Of a stretch of 61,154 nt of DNA, positions 9,363 through 21,311 are shown piece by piece. Source of the stretch: Kiritimatiellia bacterium (GTDB lineage: Bacteria; Verrucomicrobiota; Kiritimatiellia; CAIQIC01; Lenti-01). The first letter of the stretch is position 1; every line of letters begins with the position of its first letter. A model generated the notes under the pieces. That model searched no databases, was not told the DNA's origin, and saw nothing but the letters and a program-made list of their open reading frames with translations. Where the stretch lies: NCBI GenBank assembly GCA_017527155.1, contig JAFXQI010000114.1, positions 1 to 61,154 of the forward strand, read 5' to 3'. The translations under genes and the position numbers were made by a program.

Positions 9363-9953
9363 TCACCCCTTGCGCAAGCGCACGAGCTCGTCGTAGACAG
9401 CGCGCAGTTCGGGGGCGCTGAGCGCCTTGTCGGTGGATTCGAAGAAATCGCCGAGCTCGGCAAGGCCCTCGTGCTCGTACACGCTGGCCTGGATGCCCAT
9501 CTCCAGGCGGTCCACCTGCTTGACGAGGCGCGCCTCGGGGGTCTCGCAGGCCTCGTATTCCTCCCAGACGGCGAGGTATTCCTTCCCGTTCGGCAGCTTG
9601 GCGAGGACGCGTTCGACGGCGGCCTTCTCCAGCTCGTGCTTTTCTTCGAGGGACATCTTGCCGGGGACGATGTCGCCGGCATGGATTTCGCCGAAATCGT
9701 GGAGGAGGGCGAGGAGGAGGATCTTCGTGCGGTCGAGCCGCGGGAAATGCGCGTCGGCGAGGAAGAGCGAGAGCATGGCGACGCCCATGGAATGCTCGGC
9801 GACGCTCTCGCACTGGTCGCGGGGGATGCCGGCGCGGAGCCAGCCCTGGCGGTAGAGGGTCTTGAGGTGCTGGAACTCGTACATCGCGCGCAGCAGCGCG
9901 GAGGCATCGGTGTCGGCAAGATGGCGGATGGCGCCGGGTCGTTTCGTTTCCAT
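9363..9953 (-). CDS. HD-domain phosphohydrolase (YfbR/HDDC2-like)
   Basis: The 196-residue product is a single HD domain. The metal ligands appear as H54 in SVAEHSMG, H85-D86 in LLHDFGEIHAGD, and D148 in KQVDRLEM. Related proteins (YfbR, HDDC2) remove the 5' phosphate from deoxyribonucleoside monophosphates, so a nucleotidase role is likely but not proved. GAGAGGAA lies before the ATG. It lies 149 bp downstream of metH on the same strand and may be co-transcribed with it. Confidence 0.85.
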   Translation of the reverse strand: METKRPGAIRHLADTDASALLRAMYEFQHLKTLYRQGWLRAGIPRDQCESVAEHSMGVAMLSLFLADAHFPRLDRTKILLLALLHDFGEIHAGDIVPGKMSLEEKHELEKAAVERVLAKLPNGKEYLAVWEEYEACETPEARLVKQVDRLEMGIQASVYEHEGLAELGDFFESTDKALSAPELRAVYDELVRLRKG

Positions 9954-10102
9954 ATCGTGTTCCTCTCTTTCCCGACTCTCCGCCAACCCCGCACCGGAAG
10001 CAAGCCCAATCCGCCCCGCCCCAAGTTTTCCTCGACATCCTCGCCGGACCGCCCCGCCCCGCCATTCCGGCGTCCTCGCCGTCGTCCGCGCAGGGGTCCG
10101 CT

Positions 10103-12561
<2,459 letters not shown>

Positions 12562-12565
<4 letters not shown>

Positions 12566-13158
12566 TCCGGTGTTTCCGTGGGTTGTCCGACCCCGACGAA
12601 GGCCGTCACGCTTTTCGTCGGGACCATGAGGTTGGCGCCGGTCAGGGCGATTCCGACGCGGCGCGTGGCGTCGAGCGCGGCGAGGAACGCGGGCTGGATG
12701 GAGAGGGAACAGTCGCCGTAACCGGGCGAGAAGCGGGGCCGCAGGCGGCATCCGGCGACGGCGGGATTGCGCGCGAGCTCCGCCACGACGTCGCGGCACA
12801 GCGAGTCCGCGATCTCGCCCGCGACGGCCTGCAACAGCGCGGCGTCGGCCATCTCGCCGACGGCCTCCCGCCCGCGCACGAGGCGGTCCACGCCCGCGCC
12901 GAGCGTCGCCGCGAAAAGGAACGCCCGGTCGCACCCGCGCAGGTTGCGCGCGAGGTCGCGGCTGCGGAACGCGAGCGTGCCGTTGCCGAAGTCGAGCGCA
13001 TCCCCGTCGGTGCGCAGCGGCAGGAGCCGCGCCGTCCAGTCGGGGGCCGCCGCCGCGAAGACGCGCTCCGCGGCGTCCGCGAGGCGTCCGCGCAGGGCGC
13101 CGTCCGGCTCCCCCCGCACGCCGAGGAAGCGCAGGGCGTCTCGTCCGCCGAATTTCAT
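12562..13158 (-). CDS. Methionine synthase activation domain, separate protein
   Basis: This 198-residue product matches the vitamin B12-dependent methionine synthase activation domain. The key block at the C-terminus is RFSPGYGDCSLSIQP followed by GANLMVPTKSVTAFVGVG, which binds AdoMet and contacts cobalamin. In full-length MetH this domain reduces and re-methylates oxidised cob(II)alamin. Here it is the first gene of the operon and overlaps metH by 4 bases, so the two products should be made in step. GGAG lies nine bases before the ATG. A 24-codon frame (13229-13155, minus) ends in an ATGA overlap with this start and might be a leader peptide; that is speculative. Confidence 0.9.
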
Positions 13159-13241
13159 GGCACGCGGCTCCGCGGCGGGGATTCCCGCCGGATTTCCGTG
13201 CGCGCGGCATGTTCGTGGACGTTTTCCATGGTGCCGGAAAG

Positions 13242-13270
13242 GGTATCCCCGCACCGCCCCCGGATGTCAA
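13242..13270 (-). promoter_or_regulatory. Probable promoter of the split metH operon
   Basis: On the minus strand TTGACA (13270-13265) is followed after 17 bp by GATACC (13247-13242). The -35 box is perfect and the -10 box is weak. No cobalamin or SAM riboswitch fold is visible in the short leader. Confidence 0.45.
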
Positions 13271-13327
13271 CCCGGAATGAAAGGGCGGGATTGTACACGG
13301 GCGGGATTGTGAAGTATAAGAAAGAGG

Positions 13328-13798
13328 ATGAATGGAGTCGGTACATCGGAATGCGCGGAGCGCGCCGGACGGGCCGGGATGACGCTGGTGGAGGTGCTGC
13401 TGGCGATCGTGATCCTGGGCTCGGCGCTGGCGGCGCTGCTGGGGGCCGCGTCGCAGGCCATCGGCGTCGTCAAGCAAGCCCGCAACTACGAGACCGCGCG
13501 GACGATGCTCGCGCAGGTGGAGGTGGAGAAGCCGCTGCGGCTGGAGGACGAAATCACGGTCGGCGAGGACGGCGGATCCTTCCAGGACGGGCCGCCGGGA
13601 TGGCGGTGGACGCGCAAGATCGAGGCGGCGTCGGAAGAGGGCGAGGACGACGAGAAGATGGGCGGGCTGTACCTGGTGACGACCACGGTGTACTGGGGGA
13701 GCGGCAGCGGGAAGACGAGCTCGGAGGAGACGGTGCGGTATTTGTACGTGCCGGAAAACATCGACGGGAAGCGGACGCTCAAGCCGAAGGGGTTGTAG
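13328..13798 (+). CDS. gspI: Type II secretion minor pseudopilin, GspI-like
   Basis: The 156-residue product has a prepilin leader ending RAGRAG, cut before MTLVEVLLAIVILGS, with the conserved glutamate at +5. That hydrophobic helix anchors the pseudopilin in the inner membrane before assembly. The C-terminal part is an acidic beta region, as in GspI. Minor pseudopilins I, J and K form the tip of the type II secretion pseudopilus; here gspJ and gspK follow directly. AAAGAGG abuts the ATG. The gspH and gspG genes are not in the window. Confidence 0.8.
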   Translation: MNGVGTSECAERAGRAGMTLVEVLLAIVILGSALAALLGAASQAIGVVKQARNYETARTMLAQVEVEKPLRLEDEITVGEDGGSFQDGPPGWRWTRKIEAASEEGEDDEKMGGLYLVTTTVYWGSGSGKTSSEETVRYLYVPENIDGKRTLKPKGL

Positions 13799-13809
13799 AG
13801 GGGGGTTGG

Positions 13810-13935
13810 CCACAAAGAACACGAAGAAAACAAAAGCGAAAAGGCACAGAAGGACGAGGATGGCAAGGAACGGGAACAGACCGGTTTTCCGAAAAGGTGC
13901 CCCGGCATCTTTCGTTCCCTTTGTGTCCTTTGTGG
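13810..13935. repeat. MITE-like inverted repeat inside the gspI-gspJ junction
   Basis: The element begins CCACAAAGAACACGAAG and ends with CCTTTGTGTCCTTTGTGG, which is the inverted form of CCACAAAGGACACAAAGG. It is 126 bp long. It supplies the upstream sequence, the candidate start codons and part of the leader of gspJ. Confidence 0.75.
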
Positions 13936-14711
13936 CTGAAAAACCGTCCCGGAAGGCGGGGTTCACGCTGCTGGAGCTGCTGCTGGCGCTGTCGATCTTC
14001 ACGCTGGTGGCGGGGATGGCGGCGGGGTCGTTCTGGAGCATCACGAGGACGTGGAACCGCGCGAACGACCTGCTCGAAAACCTGCATTACGGGGAGTTCG
14101 CGATGGACCAGCTCGTCGCGGCGCTGCGCGGGGCGGCGTGGTTCTCGTCGAAGCCCGAGGCGTTCGGGTTCTGGCTCGACGACAGCGGGGGGAACTCGGA
14201 CCGGGCGGCGAACGAGATCAGCTGGGTCACCAGCGGGACGGCCTTCCTGCCGCCGGACTCTCCGCTCAAGGACGGCCTGCACCGGCTGTCGGTGACAGTC
14301 GAACACGCGCGCGGCGGCGGCCAGGGCCTCGCGGTGCGCGCGTGGCCCCACCTCTCGGAGGAAACGGACGGCAAGGACGTGGAGCCGTGGATCGTGGTGC
14401 CGGACGTGCGCGGCTTCAGCTGCGAGTGGTACGATTTCGAGGAGGACGGCTGGAGCCAGGAGTGGGAGGAGACGAATTCGCTGCCCAAGGTGCTGAAGGT
14501 GTCCCTCACGATGGAGCCGCGCGAGAAGGACGGCGACCCGGTACGCTTGCAGCGAATCGTCGAGCTGGAGGTCGCCCCCGACCTCCCCGGCCGGGAGCGC
14601 AAGGACCGCACCACCCAGGACGAGCTCGACCGCGAGGAGCGCGAAGGCGTGCGCACGGAGGACGGGTCGCTCGTCATCACGGGCGGCGGCCGGGGAGGGG
14701 GCCGGCCATGA
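13860..14711 (+). CDS. gspJ: Type II secretion minor pseudopilin, GspJ-like
   Basis: The product carries a prepilin leader ending KPSRKAG before FTLLELLLALSIFTLVAGM (glutamate at +5), then about 230 residues of periplasmic domain rich in W and E, as in GspJ. The start is uncertain. ATG 13860 has AAGGACGAGG just before it (283 residues, 34-residue leader). GTG 13923 or 13932 would give a leader of usual length but with no visible ribosome site. All these starts lie in a repeat element. The stop overlaps the gspK start (ATGA). Confidence 0.75.
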   Translation: MARNGNRPVFRKGAPASFVPFVSFVAEKPSRKAGFTLLELLLALSIFTLVAGMAAGSFWSITRTWNRANDLLENLHYGEFAMDQLVAALRGAAWFSSKPEAFGFWLDDSGGNSDRAANEISWVTSGTAFLPPDSPLKDGLHRLSVTVEHARGGGQGLAVRAWPHLSEETDGKDVEPWIVVPDVRGFSCEWYDFEEDGWSQEWEETNSLPKVLKVSLTMEPREKDGDPVRLQRIVELEVAPDLPGRERKDRTTQDELDREEREGVRTEDGSLVITGGGRGGGRP

Positions 14712-15739
14712 CGTCCCGCCGCAACCACCGCGAGAACGGCGCGGCGCTCATCGTGGCGCTGTGGACGATCCTGCTGCTGAGCCTGCTGATCGGGTCGCTG
14801 GCGTACGAGATGCACGTGGAGGCCGGCATCACGTCGCATTCGCGCAAGCTCGTCAAGGCGCGCGCGGCGGCGGCGGGCGGCGTCGAGTACGCGAAGTTCC
14901 TGCTGGCGAAGAGCTTCGAGACGAGCGTCTTCGAGGAGGACGACGAAGAGCACGAGTCCCTGCGCGTCATGGCCCTCAACCTCGAAAAAGGCATCGGCGC
15001 GACCAGCGTGGAAGTCACCATGGGCGAATCGACCGCCACCGTGGACATCCTGCCCGAGAGCGGCCGCCGCAACGTCAACAAGCTCGAGGACGAGGACTGG
15101 GAGGAACTGCTCGACCAGTGCGGCGTGCCGGAGGAGAAGTGGCCCGACCTGATCGACTGCTTCATGGACTGGATCGACGAGGGCGACGCACACCGCCTCA
15201 ACGGCGCCGAGGAGGACGACGCCTACTACAAGGAAAAGGGCTACGTCCCCAAGAACGCGCCGCTCGACACGGTGGACGAGCTGCTGCTCGTCAAGGGCTT
15301 CACGCCCGAAATCGTCTACGGCGGCCCGCCGCCCGACCCCAAGGCCGAGCCGCTGCGGGGGATCGCCCACCTGCTGACGACGTTCGGCGACGGCAAGGTC
15401 AACATCAACACCGCCTCGCGCGAGGTGCTGCTCACCCTCACCGGCGCCAACGGCAAGATGCTCGACGACTGGGTCGTGGACGACATCCTCAAGTACCGGC
15501 TCGGAGACGACGGCGAGCCCAACACCGAGGACGACGGCTTCGGGAGCGTCGCCGAAGCCATCGCCAAGACCGGGCTCGACGCGTCGCTCTCCGACCGGCT
15601 GTCCGTGAGCGACCGCACGTTCGTGCGCGTCACCTCCATCGGCGAGAACGGCGGCGTGCGCTGCGGCGTGTGGGCGATCTTCGAGGTCGGCAACCGCAAG
15701 GTCACGCCCATCTACTGGCGCGAGGAGCAGATGCAGTGA
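14708..15739 (+). CDS. gspK: Type II secretion minor pseudopilin, GspK-like
   Basis: The 343-residue product has a short basic N-terminus, ENGAALIVALWTILLLSLLIGSLAY as membrane helix, then a large periplasmic domain. The 'NVNKLEDEDW' and 'GKVNINTASREVLLTL' segments are typical of GspK, which caps the pseudopilus tip. As in other GspK proteins the glutamate at +5 of the mature protein is replaced. It overlaps gspJ by 4 bases, and its stop overlaps the next gene's GTG start. Confidence 0.85.
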   Translation: MTSRRNHRENGAALIVALWTILLLSLLIGSLAYEMHVEAGITSHSRKLVKARAAAAGGVEYAKFLLAKSFETSVFEEDDEEHESLRVMALNLEKGIGATSVEVTMGESTATVDILPESGRRNVNKLEDEDWEELLDQCGVPEEKWPDLIDCFMDWIDEGDAHRLNGAEEDDAYYKEKGYVPKNAPLDTVDELLLVKGFTPEIVYGGPPPDPKAEPLRGIAHLLTTFGDGKVNINTASREVLLTLTGANGKMLDDWVVDDILKYRLGDDGEPNTEDDGFGSVAEAIAKTGLDASLSDRLSVSDRTFVRVTSIGENGGVRCGVWAIFEVGNRKVTPIYWREEQMQ

Positions 15740-16509
15740 AGCTGCTGTTCATGGGCACGGGAACCTCCTACGGCATTCCGGTGCCCGGCTGCGGATGCCC
15801 CGTCTGCACGTCGGACGACCCCCGCGACAAGCGCCTCCGGACGTCCATCCTGGTCACGGCCGCCGACGGCACCGTGCTGCTGCTCGACACGCCGCCCGAC
15901 TTGCGCACCCAGTGCCTGCGGTACGGCGTGAAGCGCATCGACGGGGTGCTGGTTTCGCACGACCACGCCGACCACGTGTTCGGCTTCGACGACCTCCGCG
16001 CCTACACCAACCGGATGCCCGCGCCGATGCCCGTCTGGACCTCGCCGCGCACGGCGGAATCGCTGCGGCGCGTCTTCGACTACCTCGGCCGGCCGCCGCT
16101 GCCCGGCACGTCGCTCGCGCGCGTCGAACTGCGCGAGGTGGAGGAGCCGTTCACGTACGGGCCCTTCCGCGTCACGCCGCTCCCCGTCGAGCACGGGCGG
16201 TCCTTCATGACCGGCTGGCGCATCGAGGCGGACGGGCGCGCGTGCGTCCTCATCACCGACTGCAAGCGCATCCCGGAAACCACCTGGCCGCTCTGCCTCG
16301 GCGCGGACCTCGCGGTCCTCGACGGCCTCCGTCCGGAACTCCACGCCACGCACCTGAGCATCGGCCAGGCCGGCGAACTGCTCCTCCGCATGGGGGCGAA
16401 GCGGTCGTACGTCATCCACCTGTGCCACGAGACGTCCCACGTCCGGGCCGACGCGCTCCTGCCGGAGGGAATCCATCCGGCGTACGACGGGCTCGGAATC
16501 CGTCTGTGA
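15736..16509 (+). CDS. Metallo-beta-lactamase-fold hydrolase, PhnP-like
   Basis: The 257-residue product starts at GTG 15736 (GTGA overlap with gspK) and begins KLLFMGTGTSYGIPVPGCGCPVC, as in the PhnP/RNase Z-like branch of the metallo-beta-lactamase superfamily. The zinc/manganese motif SHDHADH gives H75, H77, D79 and H80; further ligands are likely in PVEHG and in CHETSH. PhnP itself hydrolyses cyclic ribosyl phosphates. The cysteines in CGCPVC match the extra zinc site of that group. The operon link to the pseudopilin genes may be by position only. Confidence 0.8.
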   Translation: MKLLFMGTGTSYGIPVPGCGCPVCTSDDPRDKRLRTSILVTAADGTVLLLDTPPDLRTQCLRYGVKRIDGVLVSHDHADHVFGFDDLRAYTNRMPAPMPVWTSPRTAESLRRVFDYLGRPPLPGTSLARVELREVEEPFTYGPFRVTPLPVEHGRSFMTGWRIEADGRACVLITDCKRIPETTWPLCLGADLAVLDGLRPELHATHLSIGQAGELLLRMGAKRSYVIHLCHETSHVRADALLPEGIHPAYDGLGIRL

Positions 16510-16550
16510 TTGCGGGACGGGACCTTGCGCGGACGACGGCGGGTTTCCAC

Positions 16551-16655
16551 CGCGGACGCGCGGAAGCGCGTCCCTCCCCGTGGAGTGCGCAAAGGGAGGG
16601 TCGCGCTTCCGCGCGACCGGTTTGCCGCGGACGCGCAGAAGCGCGTCCCTCCCGT
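16551..16655. repeat. Intergenic hairpin repeats, cluster 2
   Basis: Three hairpin units lie in the 253-bp gap: GGACGCG/CGCGTCC arms at 16551-16572, GGTCGCGCTTCCGCGCGACC near 16600-16618, and a GGACGCG/CGCGTCC unit near 16629-16649. They match the units at 4.5, 22.3 and 32.1 kb and sit between convergent genes. Confidence 0.85.
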
Positions 16656-16762
16656 GGCAAACGCAGTCCGGGTGCGTCCGATTTGCCAGCCGGGGGCGGT
16701 CGGGTTCGTGGCGACGGGGCCCCGCCGCCGGCAGACTTCGACCTCCGGAACGGCCCCGACGC

Positions 16763-18448
16763 TCAGGGCACCGGGAAGCGGGAGGTGAGGGCGAGGACTT
16801 CCCCGCGGATGCGGTCGATGGCCTTTTCGTTGTCCGGATGCTGCGCGATTTCGCCGATCCACTTGGCGATCTGCACCATCTCGGGCTCCTTCATGCCGCG
16901 GGTGGTCACGGCCGGCGTCCCGACGCGGATGCCGGAGGCGATGAAGGGTTTGAGCTTGTCGAAGGGGATCGCGTTCTTGTTGACCGTGATGAGCGCCTTG
17001 TCGAGCGCCGTGGCGACGTCCTTGCCGGTGACGCCGAGCGGGGTGAGGTCGGCGAGCATGAGGTGGTTGTCGGTGCCGCCGGAGACGATGCGCAGGCCCG
17101 CCTTTTCGAGCTCGGCCGCGAGGGTCTGGGCGTTGGCGACGATCTGCCGCGCGTATTCCTTGAACGACGGCTGGAGCGCTTCCTGGAAGCATACGGCCTT
17201 CGCCGCGATCACGTGCATCAGCGGACCGCCCTGGAGGCCCGGGAACACCGTCTTGTCGAGTTCCTTGGCGTAGGCTTCCTTGCAGAGGACCAGGCCGCCG
17301 CGCGGGCCGCGCAGGGTCTTGTGGGTCGTCGTCGTCACGAAGTCGGCGTACGGCACCGGGCTCGGATGGAACCCCGTGGCGACCAGTCCGGCGATGTGCG
17401 CCATGTCGACGGTCAGGTACGCGCCCACGGAGTCGGCGATGGCCCGGAAGCGCTTGAAGTCGATGATGCGCGAGTAGGCGCTGGCGCCGGCGACGATCAT
17501 GCGCGGCTTGTGTTCGCGGGCAAGGCGCTCGAGGTCGTCGTAGTCGATGCGCTCGGTCTCGGGGTTGACGCCGTAGGGCACGATGTTGAAGAAGCGGCCC
17601 GAGAAGTTCAGCTTGTGCCCGTGCGAGAGGTGCCCGCCGTGGTCGAGGCTCATCGACAGGATGGTGTCGCCCGGCTGCAGCACGGAGAAGTACACCGCCA
17701 TGTTGGCCCCGGACCCGCTGTGCGGCTGGACGTTCGCGTGCTCGGCCCCGAACAGCGCCTTGGCGCGCTCGATGGCGAGGCGCTCGGCGTCGTCCACGAA
17801 CTCACAGCCGTTGTAGTAGCGCTTGCCGGGGAGGCCTTCGGCGTACTTGTTGGTCATCAGCGAGCCCTGGGCCTCGCGGACGGCGCGCGAGACGTAGTTC
17901 TCGGAGGCGATCAGCTCGATGTTCTCCCGCTGGCGGCGCGCCTCGTTCCGGAGGGCGGAGTAGATCTCGAAGTCCTTCTCCCGCACCGACACCGGCTCCG
18001 TCACGCGCGCCGCGCACGCGTCGATCTTCTGGACGCGCCGGTCGTGGCGGCTGCCCGGCTCGAAGACCGCCGAGAACCACTGCTCGAGGATGCCCTCGAG
18101 GTCTTCCATGGGGACGATGGACTGGCCGAGGACGAGGATGTTGGCGTTGTTGTGCTCGCGGGCCATGCGGGCCATCTTGGCGTTGAAGACGAGCGCGGCG
18201 CGGACCTTCGGGAACTTGTTGGCGGCCATGCTCATGCCGACGCCGGTCGTGCATACGAGCACGCCCTGGTCGAGCTGGCCGTCCGAGACGCGGCGGGCGA
18301 CCTCGACGGCGAAGTCGGGGTAGTCGACGGATTCGCGGCTGTAGGTGCCGAAGTCCGTGACGTCCGTGCCGGGACGGGCGGAGAGCAGTTCCTTGAGGCG
18401 TTGCTTCATCTCGAAGCCGCCGTGGTCCGATGCCAAACCGATTTTCAT
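16763..18448 (-). CDS. Ribose-5-phosphate isomerase B - serine hydroxymethyltransferase fusion
   Basis: One 561-residue open frame encodes two complete enzymes. Residues 1-143 are RpiB, with [15 protein letters not shown], catalytic cysteine C66 in [15 protein letters not shown], and the usual RpiB tail [11 protein letters not shown]. Residues of about 158-561 are serine hydroxymethyltransferase, with [22 protein letters not shown] and the PLP lysine K377 in [14 protein letters not shown]. RpiB interconverts ribose and ribulose 5-phosphate; SHMT makes glycine and one-carbon units. Both feed purine synthesis, and rpiB and glyA are neighbours in Bacillus. There is no stop or frameshift at the joint. 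AAAGGA favours ATG 18448, although ATG 18454 is also possible. Confidence 0.92.
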   Translation of the reverse strand: MKIGLASDHGGFEMKQRLKELLSARPGTDVTDFGTYSRESVDYPDFAVEVARRVSDGQLDQGVLVCTTGVGMSMAANKFPKVRAALVFNAKMARMAREHNNANILVLGQSIVPMEDLEGILEQWFSAVFEPGSRHDRRVQKIDACAARVTEPVSVREKDFEIYSALRNEARRQRENIELIASENYVSRAVREAQGSLMTNKYAEGLPGKRYYNGCEFVDDAERLAIERAKALFGAEHANVQPHSGSGANMAVYFSVLQPGDTILSMSLDHGGHLSHGHKLNFSGRFFNIVPYGVNPETERIDYDDLERLAREHKPRMIVAGASAYSRIIDFKRFRAIADSVGAYLTVDMAHIAGLVATGFHPSPVPYADFVTTTTHKTLRGPRGGLVLCKEAYAKELDKTVFPGLQGGPLMHVIAAKAVCFQEALQPSFKEYARQIVANAQTLAAELEKAGLRIVSGGTDNHLMLADLTPLGVTGKDVATALDKALITVNKNAIPFDKLKPFIASGIRVGTPAVTTRGMKEPEMVQIAKWIGEIAQHPDNEKAIDRIRGEVLALTSRFPVP

Positions 18449-18593
18449 GTGCATGATCCTTTCGTGCGCGCCGCCGGGCGGCGCAATGGCGTTCCTATAT
18501 AGCGGATGCCCCTCCGACCGTCCAGCGCTTTCCCCGGAAGGGACCGGAAGGGGGAGCACGCTCATGGGGGGAAGGATGGGGGGGAATCTTCGT

Positions 18594-18623
18594 GGAATCA
18601 ATGGTTTTTCTGCAATCTCACGG
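18594..18623 (-). promoter_or_regulatory. Copy c of the recurrent intergenic motif
   Basis: The plus strand reads TTTTTCTGCAATCTCA, closely like the copy at 25375. It lies in the 385-bp gap between the divergent rpiB-glyA and TPR genes, about 150 bp before the leftward start. Apart from this site and the rightward promoter I see nothing else in the gap. Confidence 0.4.
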
Positions 18624-18754
18624 ACATGGCGGCGCCGGGGAATCCGCCCCCGGGCGGGGGAGGGGAGCGGTGGGGGGGAGGACGGACCCGGGCTCCGGCG
18701 GCCGGTGCGCGGGGAGCCAAGGCCCCTTTTCCGCCTTCGTGCGCGATTTAGGGT

Positions 18755-18783
18755 TTGACGCGCGCGGGGGGGAGACCTATGGT
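18755..18783 (+). promoter_or_regulatory. Promoter of the TPR-protein operon
   Basis: TTGACG (18755-18760) and TATGGT (18778-18783) are 17 bp apart. The ATG is about 50 bp downstream. Confidence 0.6.
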
Positions 18784-18833
18784 TTGCACCAATGACGGCC
18801 ACCCACGGCCGCCCGCAGAAAAGGAGCGTTTCC

Positions 18834-20216
18834 ATGGAAGAAATCACGTTGGACAAAGTCCCCCGCAAAATCCGCGACCAGTACGAGAAATCGATGTCCG
18901 CCCTCGAACGCGGCAACATCGGCTACGCCATGGACATGCTCTCCAGCATCACCGCCCTCGAACCCCGTTTCCTGCTCGCCCGCAAGAGCTTGCGCGTCGC
19001 GCAGCTGAAGAAGCTCCTCGCCTCCAAGCCCTCCGCCACGACCCACCAGATCGCCTCCCTCAAGGGCATGTTCGCCACCATGGGCGTCCAGGGCAAGATC
19101 AAGAAGGACCCCAAGGCCGCCCTCGCCGCCGCCGAAAAGCTCCTGGCCGGCGACGTGCTGAATTTCCCCTTCCTGAAGCTCTTCTGCGACGCCGCCGAGG
19201 CCGCCGGCATGCCCGAGGCCGCGGTCCAGACCCTCGAAGTCGTCCGCCCGCATTTCCCCAAGAACGTCGATTTCCTCCGCCTCCTCGCCAAGCTCTACCT
19301 CGACACCGGCAACCCCGCCGGCGCCCGCGACTGCTACGACCTCGTCGTCAAGCTCCGTCCCGGCGACCAGGAAGCCCTCAAGCAGTACAAGGACACCTCC
19401 GCCGTCGCTTCCATGAAGCAGGGCAACTGGGAGAAGCGCGGCGACTTCCGCGAAAAGCTCAAGGACCAGGAGATGGCCAAGCGCCTCGAACAGGAGCACC
19501 GCTCCGTCAAGGGCGAGGCCGACATCGACCAGCTCATCGCCGACCGAATCGCCGACATCAAGCGCGAGCCGCAGAACATGAACTTCCGCCGCGCCCTCGC
19601 CGACCTCTACGTCCGCGCCACCCGCTACGACGACGCCCTCCAGGCCCTCGACGACGCCACCAAGGCCGCCGGCCGCTCCGACCCGCAGATCGAGCGCACC
19701 GCCTCCGCCATCCGCGTCAAGAAGTACGACGCCCTCATCGCCGACGCCCGCGCCAAGGGCGACGAAGCCGCCGCCGCGGCCACCGAGAAGGAGAAGGCCG
19801 ACTTCATCTACTCCGACGCCGTCGAGATGGTCAAGCGCTACCCCAACGACCTCCAGTTCCGCTACGAACTCGGCTGCCAGTACTACCTGCGCGGCATGTA
19901 CAACGAAGGCATCGAAGAATTCCAGCTCGCCCAGCGCAACCCCCAGCGCCGCACCCGCGCCCTCTACTACCTGGGGCTGTGCTTCAAGGCCAAGGGCCTG
20001 CGCGACATGGCCTTCGAGCAGCTCAAGAAAGCCGCGTCCGAAATCACCCTCATGGACGAAATCAAGAAGGACGTCACCTACGAAATGGGCATCCTCGCCG
20101 ACGAAATGGGCCGCAAGGACGAAGCCATCGACTACTTCAAGAAGATCTACGAAGTGGACATCAAGTACCGCGACGTCGCCCAGCGCATCGAAGCCTCCTA
20201 CACCAAGGGAGCCTGA
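18834..20216 (+). CDS. TPR-repeat protein
   Basis: The 460-residue product has no signal peptide and is built of helical repeats: [20 protein letters not shown] near residue 17, then TPR units near 140-200, 250-300 and 330-445. It should be a cytoplasmic scaffold. ATG 18834 follows AAAAGGAGCG at good spacing, so I reject the upstream ATG at 18792, which lies too close to the promoter. The next gene begins 2 bases after its stop. The process it serves cannot be read from the sequence. Confidence 0.8.
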   Translation: MEEITLDKVPRKIRDQYEKSMSALERGNIGYAMDMLSSITALEPRFLLARKSLRVAQLKKLLASKPSATTHQIASLKGMFATMGVQGKIKKDPKAALAAAEKLLAGDVLNFPFLKLFCDAAEAAGMPEAAVQTLEVVRPHFPKNVDFLRLLAKLYLDTGNPAGARDCYDLVVKLRPGDQEALKQYKDTSAVASMKQGNWEKRGDFREKLKDQEMAKRLEQEHRSVKGEADIDQLIADRIADIKREPQNMNFRRALADLYVRATRYDDALQALDDATKAAGRSDPQIERTASAIRVKKYDALIADARAKGDEAAAAATEKEKADFIYSDAVEMVKRYPNDLQFRYELGCQYYLRGMYNEGIEEFQLAQRNPQRRTRALYYLGLCFKAKGLRDMAFEQLKKAASEITLMDEIKKDVTYEMGILADEMGRKDEAIDYFKKIYEVDIKYRDVAQRIEASYTKGA

Positions 20217-20218
20217 CC

Positions 20219-21271
20219 ATGCGCCCCGCCGCCCCCCTCCGCGCCGCGGCGGGATCCGCGGCCTCCGTCCTCCTCGCCATCGCCATCGCCGCCTGCTCCC
20301 CCTGCGGCGGCGACGGCGGCAAGGCCGACGCCTCCAGCGCCTGCCCCGACAGCGCCTGCGCCGTCCTGGCCACCACCCTCCCCGCGGCCCCCGTCAAGGC
20401 CGAGGGCGAATTCACCGTCCTCACCTTCAACCTCGACCACTGGGCCGACGAAGACCGCGACGGCGACCCTTCCACCCTCGAACCCAAACCCGAGGCCGAA
20501 ACCGCCGCCATCCTCGAAACCCTCCGCGCCCTCTCCCCCGACGTCATCCTCGTCCAGGAAGCCGCCCCCGGGGCCCCCTTCGAGCGCCTCCGCGACGCCC
20601 TCGGCTATCCCCATTGCCACATCGCCGCCGTCGACCCCTCCGGACTCGACATCGCCATCTTCTCCCGCATCCCCCTCGACCCCGTAACCACGGCCACCAA
20701 CGACCTCTACACCATCGGCCCCCGCAAATTCCCCGTCCGGCGCGGCATCCTCGATGCCACCCTGCGCTTCCCCTCCGGCGCCGCCGTCCGCCTCCTCGGC
20801 GCCCACCTCAAGAGCAAGAAATTCCACGAATTCGGCCAGGCCGAGATGCGCCGCAACGAAGCCCGTCTCGTCTGCAACCGCGTCCGCTCCGCCCTCAAGG
20901 CCGACCCGGCGGTCCCCGTCCTCGTCCTCGGCGACCTCAACGACACCCCGTCCTCCGCGCCCCTCCAGGAAATCCGCACCTACCAGAACAAGCCCCTCCT
21001 GACCGACCTGCGCCCCACCGACGCCCTGGGCGACGCCTGGACCTACCGCGCCGAAGACGACGCCTGCCTCCGCCACGACTACGCCCTCGCCTCCGCGACC
21101 CTCCTCCCCTACTTCCTCCCCGGAAAGACCTTCATTCCAAATCATCCCGCCCTTGCCGCCGCGAGCGACCACCGTCCCCTCTACCTGACCTTCCGCATCC
21201 CCGACCCCGCCACCCCGCCGCCGCCCCTCCCCGTCATCCCCTCCCCCCGCCCCTTCTCCGCCGACGACTGA
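20219..21271 (+). CDS. Endonuclease/exonuclease/phosphatase-family lipoprotein
   Basis: The 350-residue product has a lipoprotein signal (LLAIAIAACS). Its EEP-fold domain spans about residues 60-325. The motifs of the DNase I-like fold are in order: VLTFNLDHW, VQEAAPG, GAHLKSKK, GDLNDTPSS and a final SDHRPLYL. Enzymes of this fold cut phosphodiester or phosphomonoester bonds with a metal; the substrate here is not predictable. It follows the TPR gene by 2 bases, so the pair forms an operon. Confidence 0.85.
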   Translation: MRPAAPLRAAAGSAASVLLAIAIAACSPCGGDGGKADASSACPDSACAVLATTLPAAPVKAEGEFTVLTFNLDHWADEDRDGDPSTLEPKPEAETAAILETLRALSPDVILVQEAAPGAPFERLRDALGYPHCHIAAVDPSGLDIAIFSRIPLDPVTTATNDLYTIGPRKFPVRRGILDATLRFPSGAAVRLLGAHLKSKKFHEFGQAEMRRNEARLVCNRVRSALKADPAVPVLVLGDLNDTPSSAPLQEIRTYQNKPLLTDLRPTDALGDAWTYRAEDDACLRHDYALASATLLPYFLPGKTFIPNHPALAAASDHRPLYLTFRIPDPATPPPPLPVIPSPRPFSADD

Positions 21272-21311
21272 GCGGACACTCCGTCCGCCCCGGCAGAACC
21301 GGCTTTTGCCC

